Shown here: positions 1-4,718 of the stretch, one piece after another
Numbering within the stretch: the first letter of the stretch is position 1
Layout: the number at the start of each line of letters is the position of its first letter
Assembly: GCA_007120155.1 (NCBI GenBank)
Contig: SKOF01000194.1
Location: forward strand, 1-5,000
DNA from: Thioalkalivibrio sp.
GTDB lineage: Bacteria > Pseudomonadota > Gammaproteobacteria > Ectothiorhodospirales > Ectothiorhodospiraceae
Direction of reading: 5' to 3'
DNA: 5,000 bases
The notes under the pieces: model-generated
Seen by the model: only the letters and a program-made list of their open reading frames with translations
Databases searched by the model: none
Told to the model about the DNA's origin: nothing
Made by a program: the position numbers and the translations under genes

Positions 1-340
1 CAATGTCCTAGTCGTTCTCTCGTCATGATGGGCTGCCACAGCTTCGGGTACACCCTCGTCACGAATCAGACATTACGCAAGCAATGCGCGCCACCGAACA
101 GAGCCGCCGGGCGTTCGCGTGGATGATGCGTTTCATGACCAGCAGCCCCACAGAAGGCACTCCCCATGCCGGCCGGAACGACCCGTTCCAACGCCCGGTA
201 TCGGGGGTCGAACTTCCCGGGACCAATGGCCGTGCCCTGTTCGTCAGTGACTGTCGGCATTCCGCCGCCGTTGCAGACAGCGGCGCCGGGGCGGAAGGAT
301 GAAGTCGGCGAATGAACCGAACACCGGAGTTGAAGCAATC
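1..340. other. Left-edge region with no supported gene
   Basis: No reading frame here looks like a recognisable protein. The open frames on both strands are short, rich in Arg, Pro, Ser and Ala, and lack convincing ribosome binding sites. The best minus-strand candidate starts at 260 and runs to 66 (64 codons), but it matches nothing I know. The 3' part (from about 300) is presumably the leader of the OmpA-like gene at 341. A CCGAACAGAG stretch at 94-103 weakly resembles the motif found at 1865 and 4309. No clear promoter hexamers were found. Confidence 0.5.
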
Positions 341-1018
341 ATGAAACATCTATTCACACAGAAACATTCGCACCTGGTACTGTCGTGCGCCCTGGCACTG
401 GGCCTTATGTCCGGCGCTGCCCTGTCACAGACCGAGATGCCGGGGTATGTCGTCAATTCCGACACCCAGGTATGGAGGAACGCCGCAGGAGATTGCTGGC
501 GCACGCAGTCCGGGCCTGACGCAGCATCGCGTGTCCAATGCGAACCGGAAACAGCCGCGGCCCCCCCGCCGAGAGCTGCCGTGGCTGCACCACCGGCCAG
601 ACCCGTGGAGGTCGCCCAGGCGGCACCGGCCCCGGTCGCCATGAGTCTGAGCGCCGCCACGCTCTTCGCCTTTGACAGCGCGGTACTGCGCCCCGAAGGC
701 CGTACGGAACTGGACCGGCTTTCCCGGGACATCGGCAACATGAACGCCGAAAGGATCATGATCACGGGCCATACGGACCGTCTTGGATCCGCTGCCTACA
801 ACCAGCGCCTGTCCGAACAGCGTGCAGAAGCGGTCAGGGCGTACCTGGTCAGCCGGGGTCTGAATGCCAACCGAATCCAGGCCGCGGGCAGGGGCCATAC
901 GCAGCCGGTGACCAGAGCGGCCGACTGCACGGGCCCAAGGAGTGACCGCCTGATCAGCTGCCTGCAGCCGGACCGCAGGGTGGACGTGCAGGTCAGCGGT
1001 ACCGGGACCCCCCGCTAA
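341..1018 (+). CDS. OmpA-family envelope protein with C-terminal peptidoglycan-binding domain
   Basis: This 225-residue exported protein probably tethers the outer membrane to peptidoglycan. Residues 1-29 form a signal peptide (MKHLFTQKH, then a hydrophobic core), with a plausible cleavage after Ala-Leu-Ser. A short segment follows (about 34-68) with the pattern V-N-S-x-T-x-V-W-R-N-A-x-G-D-C-W-R-T, seen at the N-terminus of other small OmpA-like proteins. Residues 70-100 are an Ala/Pro linker. Residues about 103-218 form the OmpA-like domain with GHTDRLGS and NQRLSEQRAEAV. By homology, Asp146 and Arg161 would contact diaminopimelate. Cys196 and Cys207 match the disulfide insertion of E. coli OmpA, followed by LQPDRRVDV. 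There is no room for an eight-strand barrel. An in-frame ATG at 299 would put 14 polar residues before the signal peptide, so I prefer 341, which has GGAG at 326-329. The gene is followed directly by a terminator, so it is probably monocistronic. Confidence 0.93.
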   Translation: MKHLFTQKHSHLVLSCALALGLMSGAALSQTEMPGYVVNSDTQVWRNAAGDCWRTQSGPDAASRVQCEPETAAAPPPRAAVAAPPARPVEVAQAAPAPVAMSLSAATLFAFDSAVLRPEGRTELDRLSRDIGNMNAERIMITGHTDRLGSAAYNQRLSEQRAEAVRAYLVSRGLNANRIQAAGRGHTQPVTRAADCTGPRSDRLISCLQPDRRVDVQVSGTGTPR

Positions 1019-1044
1019 GCGACCGGCCGGGTAACCCCACCATG

Positions 1045-1078
1045 AAAGGCGCCCCGCTTCGGCGGGGCGCCTTTTCTT
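1045..1078 (+). terminator. Intrinsic terminator of the OmpA-like gene
   Basis: A perfect 13-bp stem, AAAGGCGCCCCGC (1045-1057) paired with its complement (1062-1074), is capped by a TTCG tetraloop closed by C-G. This is the extra-stable cUUCGg loop. It runs into TTTTCTT and begins 26 bases after the stop codon. The A-run on the 5' side could also let it work weakly on the minus strand against read-through from the convergent gene. Confidence 0.93.
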
Positions 1079-1084
1079 GTTCTA

Positions 1085-1104
1085 CCCCCGAAGAGAGTCG
1101 GGGG
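1085..1104. repeat. Small perfect inverted repeat after the terminator
   Basis: CCCCCGA (1085-1091) and TCGGGGG (1098-1104) form a 7-bp stem with a 6-base AGAGAG loop. It has no T-run on either side, so it is not an intrinsic terminator. It may stabilise a 3' end or be fortuitous in GC-rich DNA. Confidence 0.4.
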
Positions 1105-1197
1105 CTGCGTGCCGACACTGGCGCCTCGCCGTTTCGAGTGGAATGCCTTCGTTGGCAACAGCCGGAAGATGCGCCCCCCGTTGCAGGCGGGTACACA

Positions 1198-1265
1198 CGT
1201 AGGAGCCCGGTCCTCCGGGCGACAGGTCGAACCTCTGGCAATCGCCCACGGAGTGGGCTCCTACA
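1198..1265. repeat. REP doublet (REPIN/BIME-like) in the convergent gap
   Basis: Two REP-like units face each other. The plus-strand unit starts GTAGGAGCCC at 1199 and folds as GCCCGG (1205-1210), loop TCCT, CCGGGC (1215-1220), followed by GAC. The minus-strand unit starts GTAGGAGCCC at 1264 reading leftward and folds as GCCCAC (1244-1249), loop GGA, GTGGGC (1253-1258), followed on its own strand by GAT. The outer arms, 10 identical bases in opposite orientation (1199-1208 and 1255-1264), could pair to make one long cruciform. The GTAG head plus an internal palindrome is the usual form of REPs mobilised by RAYT (TnpA-REP) transposases. The place between two convergent genes is typical. Only one doublet is visible and no RAYT gene is in the window. 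Confidence 0.8.
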
Positions 1266-1386
1266 GGGGGCGGTTCGCACCGACCTTCACGCCCCTGAGC
1301 GGGGACGCCCATGAATCCCTGGACATAGTCATATCCACTTAGAACATCGAAGAGCCCCGAGCTGTCCGCCACATCCCTGACCGGCG
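1266..1386. other. Gap downstream of the minus-strand DUF3309 gene
   Basis: This stretch would be the 3' flank of the minus-strand gene at 1387. I see no coding potential and no hairpin with a T-run on the minus strand. Termination of that gene may depend on Rho or on the REP doublet further left. Confidence 0.4.
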
Positions 1387-1545
1387 TCAGATGCGTCCCA
1401 GGAGCAGCAGTATGACCACAATGAGCAATATGACGCCCAGCATGCCGCTCGGGCCATATCCCCAGGACCGGCTGTGAGGCCAGCTCGGGATCGCGCCGAT
1501 CAGCAACAGTACAAGCAGGATCAGTAGAATGGTTCCCAATGTCAT
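1387..1545 (-). CDS. DUF3309-family small membrane protein
   Basis: The product is a 52-residue hydrophobic miniprotein of unknown function. It begins MTLGTILLILLVLLLIGA, a membrane segment at about 3-19. A short conserved loop, PSWPHSRSWGYGPSG, covers residues 20-34. A second membrane segment, about 36-49, ends in LLLLGRI. The W-P-H-S-R-x-W-G-Y-G-P-S-G loop between two short membrane helices is the hallmark of DUF3309 proteins, which are about 50 residues long, so this one looks complete. The start is chosen because AGGAG (plus-strand CTCCT at 1553-1557) lies 7 bases upstream. An open frame continues upstream to about 1794, but that extension is Arg/Ser-rich and unlike the family. The gene is convergent with the OmpA-like gene and divergent from the BON lipoprotein. 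Function is not established, and a stress or envelope role is only inferred from its neighbours. Confidence 0.9.
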   Translation of the reverse strand: MTLGTILLILLVLLLIGAIPSWPHSRSWGYGPSGMLGVILLIVVILLLLGRI

Positions 1546-1817
1546 CTCGAATCTCCTGGCGGAACAGCGGTGGCAACCTGCCTCGATGGAGTGTCCGAAT
1601 CCCGGGCAGGCCCTGTCTGCGTGGGTGTCGTTACCGCTCAGCCACCCCATTCTCGCCGGCATGCCTTGATGGGGCCGGAGGACCGGAAGTCTCTGTGACG
1701 AACGCCCGTTGACGCGCCAAATGTGACTCCGGAGATGCCCCCGTTCTGTACGAAACCGCACAAAGGGGTGGCCGGAGGATTCTCGCGGTTTCACGGTGAC
1801 GGGGTGCCCCCAAGCGA

Positions 1818-1854
1818 ACGGGTCAACCCGTGATCAGCGATTCACCCGTGATCA
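1818..1854. promoter_or_regulatory. Repeated ACCCGT boxes, possible operator
   Basis: ACGGGT (1818-1823) and ACCCGT (1826-1831) form a 6-bp inverted repeat with a 2-base gap. The 11-base string ACCCGTGATCA then occurs at 1826-1836 and again at 1844-1854, an 18-base spacing, close to two helical turns. Three same-face half-sites in a divergent intergenic region suggest a binding site for a dimeric regulator. No particular regulator can be named. Confidence 0.4.
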
Positions 1855-1864
1855 TTCCCCGCTT

Positions 1865-1886
1865 TGTACGGTATCGAACTGACGCG
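1865..1886. promoter_or_regulatory. 22-bp shared motif, copy 1, upstream of the BON gene
   Basis: The motif reads TGTACGGTA-T-CGAAC-T-GACGCG and matches the copy at 4309-4330 at 20 of 22 positions. Its core resembles the imperfect palindrome GTACGGTACCGAAC, which would suit a TetR-like dimer. The CGAAC part could alternatively be a -35 element of an alternative sigma factor. It lies 122 bases upstream of the BON start. Confidence 0.5.
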
Positions 1887-2008
1887 TCGTGCCCATCGCG
1901 TCGAGTATCGGATCATGCCGACCGCCCGCCTGCGACCCGCCCGTCGGTCGAACCGGGCCCGGCAATCATCGGCACACCGATCGTACTTACACTTTGGAGA
2001 ATCGGATC

Positions 2009-2329
2009 ATGAACAAGGCCAGTCGAATCCTTTCCGTGCTGTTCCTCGCCCTGCCACTGGGTTTGGTCGCGGGTTGCGCATCAACGGATACGCGTGAACG
2101 TCAACCCGTCGGTGAGTACATTGACGACAGCGTCATCACCGCAAAGGTGAAGGCCGCGATCGCCGGTGATCCTGATGTGAGCGTCCTGGAGGTCAGCGTC
2201 GAGACCTACGACGGGCTGGTACAGCTCAGCGGCTTCGTGAGCAGCCAGGCCCAGGCCAACAGGGCGATAGAGATCGCACGCGGTGTCTCGGGCGTCAAGG
2301 GCGTCAGGAATGACATGCGGATCAGGTAA
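2009..2329 (+). CDS. BON-domain outer-membrane lipoprotein
   Basis: The product is a 106-residue lipoprotein with one BON domain. Residues 1-22 form a lipoprotein signal (MNKASR, hydrophobic core) ending in the lipobox V-A-G-C, with Cys23 as the lipidated residue. Ala24 at +2 predicts sorting to the outer membrane, and the mature protein would face the periplasm. The BON domain spans about residues 38-106: an acidic start (IDDSVITAKVKAAI), the DGLVQLSGFV strand pair, then a helix and GVKGVRNDMRI. BON domains occur in OsmY and DolP (YraP), where they take part in envelope stress and phospholipid binding. This protein has one domain where OsmY and DolP have two. The ATG at 2009 has GGAGA at 1996-2000, 8 bases upstream. 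A GTG extension to 1889 would bury the signal peptide and is rejected. Confidence 0.92.
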   Translation: MNKASRILSVLFLALPLGLVAGCASTDTRERQPVGEYIDDSVITAKVKAAIAGDPDVSVLEVSVETYDGLVQLSGFVSSQAQANRAIEIARGVSGVKGVRNDMRIR

Positions 2330-2428
2330 GCGGCAGACTGTCGCGAACCCTGATCGAAGCATGCTTGCGCAATCCTCCGGCGGATCGGCAAGGTCCGGTG
2401 ACCGCATGGCGGCCCCGGCACTCGCCGG

Positions 2429-2463
2429 GCAGCACGGCCGGCCTACAGGGCCGGCCGTGCTGC
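2429..2463. repeat. Perfect 15-bp GC-rich inverted repeat between the BON and GGDEF genes
   Basis: GCAGCACGGCCGGCC (2429-2443) pairs perfectly with 2449-2463 around a TACAG loop. It starts 100 bases after the BON stop and ends 28 bases before the GGDEF start. There is no T-run after it on either strand, so it is not a canonical intrinsic terminator. It could end the BON transcript with help from Rho, protect its 3' end, or influence translation of the next gene. Confidence 0.65.
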
Positions 2464-2491
2464 GTGCGTACCCGGGGATGTGGTCGATGCC

Positions 2492-4222
2492 ATGAGTGAC
2501 CTCCCGGTCCGCATACTCCTCCTGGATCAGGACGCCGCCGCTGCGCGCCTGATACAGGAGGCGTTTGCGGATGCGCGAGACAACGTGTTCCGCGTCCGCC
2601 GGGTCGGCCGGCTGGAAGATGCGCTCGAGCTCCTGGACGGGGAGGCGTACGGCGCGATCCTGATCGGGAAAACCCTTGTCGATGCGGATGCCGCGGATGC
2701 GCTGGACCGTCTTGCCGCGGCCGCGCCGGATGCCCTGATCCTGGCCCCGGGCATGGCTGGCGTGCCCCTTGCGGTGCCGTACGACGTTGAGGATCGCTTT
2801 GTCACGGATCAGCCGGACGTCCGGTGCCTGCCGCAGATCCTGCCTTATCTCATGAGGCAGGCTGCTACTGCAGTGGCGCTGCGCAAGAGCGAGGCCCGTT
2901 TTCGTGCCATGAGTGACGCATCCCCGCTGGGTATTTTCGTCGCCGACGCCGACGGGGGCTGCGTCTACGCCAATGCGGGCTATGAGTCGATCTCCGGCCT
3001 GGAGTTTGAGCAGATACGCGGTACAAGCTGGACCGCCTCTATTCACCCTGACGATCGGCACCGGGTCCTTTCCGCCTGGCATGCCGCGGGGAAGAACGAC
3101 GAGTCCTTCCGGCTGGAATGCCGCTTTCAGCGATGGAGCGACAGCGGCGTTGTATGGGTGCGCTTGAACAGCGCGGCCATCAGTGAGGGGCCCGCCCCGA
3201 GCGGCCACGTACTGACCGTCGAGGACATCACCGACCGCAAGTCGATGGAAATCGGGTTGCACGAGACACGGGAGGACCTGTTCGAGCAAAGGGAGCGCGC
3301 TCGGGTCACCCTCGACTCCATTGGCGATGCCGTCCTCACGACCGACCTGCACGGCCGGATCACCTATCTGAACCGGACGGCCGAGGCGATGACCGGCTGG
3401 TCTCGCGAGGAGGCCGAGGGCAGGCCGCTGGCAGAGGTGTTCAGGATCATCGACGGCAATACGGGCGAGACAGCCGCCGACCCGGCGCGACTTGCCATCG
3501 AGGAGGATCGGACCATGGGACTGTCCGCGGACTGCGTACTGATCAGGCGTGACGGGGAGGAAGTACCGATCGAGGACTCGGTGGCGCCCATCCACGATCG
3601 CGCGGGCCGGGTGTCGGGCGCAGTCATCGTGTTCCACGATGTGACCCAGTCGCGTGCCATGATACTCAGGATGGCCCATCTCGCCCGGCACGACGCGCTC
3701 ACCGGCCTGCCGAACCGGGTGTTCCTGTCCGAGCGGCTGTCGCAGGCGATCGGCCTGGCCCGCCGCCACCGCAAGCAGGTCGGGCTGCTGTACCTGGATC
3801 TGGATCACTTCAAGCCCGTCAACGATTCGCAGGGCCATGCAATCGGCGATGAGCTGCTCAAATCTGTCGCAACCCGTCTGCTGGGGTGTGTGCGTGGCAC
3901 GGATACCGTGTGCCGCCAGGGCGGTGACGAGTTCGTCATCCTGTTGACCGAGATTGAGCACCGGAAGGATGCGGCCCAGGTCGCGGAGAAATGTCTGGCC
4001 GTACTCTCTGCCCCTTACAAGACTCGCGGGCGGGAAGTCAGTATTACTCCGAGCATCGGCATCAGCGTCTATCCGGATGACGGTGGCGACGCGGAAACCG
4101 TACTGCAGAAGGCCGATGCGGCGATGCTTGAGGTGAAGGCAGGCGGCCGCAACAGTTACGCGTTCTACAAGGCCCGGATTGCCGGCGAGCCGGCACGCCG
4201 GCAACCCGCGGCGCGGGGATAG
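2492..4222 (+). CDS. Diguanylate cyclase: pseudo-receiver, PAS, PAS, GGDEF
   Basis: This cytoplasmic 576-residue enzyme is predicted to make cyclic di-GMP from two GTP. Residues about 6-120 look like a receiver domain (RILLLDQD at the start). The usual phospho-Asp position reads ILIGK (Gly59), so it is probably not phosphorylated. PAS 1 covers about 132-250 (SEARFRAMSDASPLGIFVAD ending VEDITDRK) and PAS 2 about 266-388 (TLDSIGDAVLTTD ending FHDVTQSR), with a short helical linker between them. GGDEF covers about 396-560, with HDALTGLPNR, the metal-binding DLDHFK (Asp436), NDSQGH, and an intact GGDEF at 477-481. RGTD (468-471) sits exactly five residues before it and forms the inhibitory I-site. 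No EAL domain or membrane helix is present. The ATG at 2492 is preferred over GTG at 2480 because the family fold begins there, but the ribosome binding site is weak (GGGGA at 2474-2478, 13 bases away). Confidence 0.95.
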   Translation: MSDLPVRILLLDQDAAAARLIQEAFADARDNVFRVRRVGRLEDALELLDGEAYGAILIGKTLVDADAADALDRLAAAAPDALILAPGMAGVPLAVPYDVEDRFVTDQPDVRCLPQILPYLMRQAATAVALRKSEARFRAMSDASPLGIFVADADGGCVYANAGYESISGLEFEQIRGTSWTASIHPDDRHRVLSAWHAAGKNDESFRLECRFQRWSDSGVVWVRLNSAAISEGPAPSGHVLTVEDITDRKSMEIGLHETREDLFEQRERARVTLDSIGDAVLTTDLHGRITYLNRTAEAMTGWSREEAEGRPLAEVFRIIDGNTGETAADPARLAIEEDRTMGLSADCVLIRRDGEEVPIEDSVAPIHDRAGRVSGAVIVFHDVTQSRAMILRMAHLARHDALTGLPNRVFLSERLSQAIGLARRHRKQVGLLYLDLDHFKPVNDSQGHAIGDELLKSVATRLLGCVRGTDTVCRQGGDEFVILLTEIEHRKDAAQVAEKCLAVLSAPYKTRGREVSITPSIGISVYPDDGGDAETVLQKADAAMLEVKAGGRNSYAFYKARIAGEPARRQPAARG

Positions 4223-4308
4223 CCCGCTGATCGTGGCCCGCCCGTTGAGGGCGCCGATGCGCAGGCCCTCGCCCCTGGTCAGGATGGGCGCATGCGATCG
4301 TCTCCTGA

Positions 4309-4330
4309 TGTACGGTACCGAACGGACGCG
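4309..4330. promoter_or_regulatory. 22-bp shared motif, copy 2, upstream of the RNA candidate
   Basis: The motif reads TGTACGGTA-C-CGAAC-G-GACGCG and differs from the copy at 1865-1886 at two positions. Here the core GTACGGTACCGAAC is symmetric except at one base pair and includes the perfect palindrome CGGTACCG (4313-4320). It lies 34 bases before the start of the structured segment at 4363, where an operator or upstream promoter element would sit. Confidence 0.5.
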
Positions 4331-4343
4331 CCTGCGGCACGAG

Positions 4344-4359
4344 ATGTAAGTTACATATT
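4344..4359 (+). promoter_or_regulatory. ATGTAA-G-TTACAT palindrome overlapping a possible -10 element
   Basis: A perfect 13-base palindrome covers 4344-4356, in an AT-rich island within GC-rich DNA. TACATA (4352-4357) or CATATT (4354-4359) could act as a -10 box, which would place a start near 4363-4366 at the onset of the structured RNA. No good -35 hexamer is visible at the right distance, so an activator or alternative sigma factor would be needed. The palindrome itself could be an operator. Confidence 0.35.
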
Positions 4360-4362
4360 CCC

Positions 4363-4493
4363 TGGAGCAGAAAGCGAGTTCACCCAGTTTCCTTTGAGAC
4401 CCCCCCCTGGATCTGTAGAGGAAACATTGCTCCAACCTCCCGGGGTGAACTCGTGCTTGCCCGGTTCAGCATCCCTGCTGAACCGGGTTTTTT
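4363..4493 (+). ncRNA. Candidate structured small RNA or leader attenuator with C8 loop
   Basis: This is about 130 bases of non-coding sequence with dense complementarity that ends in an intrinsic terminator. An 11-bp perfect stem pairs CGAGTTCACCC (4375-4385) with 4443-4453. Inside it, GTTTCCT (4387-4393) pairs with AGGAAAC (4419-4425). That hairpin displays a run of eight C residues (4400-4407) in its loop. A third perfect pairing, TGGAGCA (4363-4369) with TGCTCCA (4428-4434), crosses the 11-bp stem. It therefore implies a pseudoknot or an alternative fold. ACCTCCC (4435-4441) is left single-stranded and is complementary to Shine-Dalgarno-like GGGAGGU. I do not recognise the family. A trans-acting small RNA is my first choice, because the next start codon is 225 bases past the terminator. 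An attenuator for the desaturase gene is the alternative. The 5' end is inferred. Confidence 0.55.
4460..4493 (+). terminator. Strong intrinsic terminator of the RNA candidate
   Basis: A perfect 12-bp stem, CCCGGTTCAGCA (4460-4471) with its complement (4476-4487), has loop TCCC and is followed at once by six T residues (4488-4493). It is oriented for the plus strand. It lies 238 bases after the GGDEF stop, which is far for that gene's own terminator, so a separate transcript upstream is likely. Confidence 0.92.
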
Positions 4494-4718
4494 CTTTGGA
4501 TTCCCGGGAACGTGCGAATGCGGCGTCGCCATCCTTGGCTCTCCGGAAGCATATGCGCGCTAGCGAACAGAGGCGGATACTGCTTCGACTCAGAATAAAG
4601 CGGCATCAAACCCGCCTTCAGGGCAAGCGTGCAGACATCCTTTCGACCACGCATGCTACATGCCTTCAATGGAATCCTTGCCTTGTGGCGGTAAGTGTGT
4701 CCGGTCGGGAGCCCGCAC
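4494..4718. other. Leader and promoter region of the desaturase gene
   Basis: This stretch has no supported gene; its minus-strand open frames look like chance frames. The desaturase promoter should lie here, because the terminator at 4460-4493 blocks transcription from the left. GCTAGCGAACAGA (4559-4571) matches the right half of the motif at 4309 at 10 of 13 positions, too weak to call as a site. GGGAG (4707-4711) is the ribosome binding site for the start at 4719. Confidence 0.45.

Larger units (their letters stand above)
1546..2008. other. Divergent intergenic region between the DUF3309 and BON genes
   Basis: This 463-base region has no supported protein gene. Open frames here are short or are extensions of the flanking genes without their own ribosome binding sites. 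It should hold the promoters of both divergent genes, but I could not assign confident -35/-10 hexamers on either strand. It carries the ACGGGT/ACCCGT cluster (1818-1849) and the 22-bp motif (1865-1886), plus a weaker partial copy of the motif at 1747-1761. Confidence 0.55.

Noticed and set aside
66..260. Minus-strand frame of 64 codons at the left edge
   Set aside because: It has no recognisable family and no clear ribosome binding site, and competing frames overlap it on both strands.
1387..1794. Long 135-codon version of the DUF3309 gene
   Set aside because: The extra 83 residues are unlike the family. The internal ATG at 1545 has a strong AGGAG and gives exactly the usual ~52-residue protein.
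1889..2008. GTG-initiated N-terminal extension of the BON protein
   Set aside because: It would place 40 residues before a classic lipoprotein signal peptide, while the ATG at 2009 has its own good ribosome binding site.
4239..4253. CGCCC/GGGCG hairpin as terminator of the GGDEF gene
   Set aside because: The stem is only 5 bp and no T-run follows; this is common by chance in DNA of this composition.
4344..4349. ATG-TAA minimal start-stop pair before the RNA candidate
   Set aside because: It is simply the left arm of the ATGTAA-G-TTACAT palindrome and has no Shine-Dalgarno sequence, so regulation by a minimal ORF is not supported.
2081..4435. A 784-codon open frame on the minus strand, antisense to the BON and GGDEF genes
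   Set aside because: It is opposite two clearly real plus-strand genes, contains no recognisable domain, has Arg/Gly/His/Pro-rich composition typical of the antisense of GC-rich coding sequence, and runs across intergenic hairpins and the RNA candidate.
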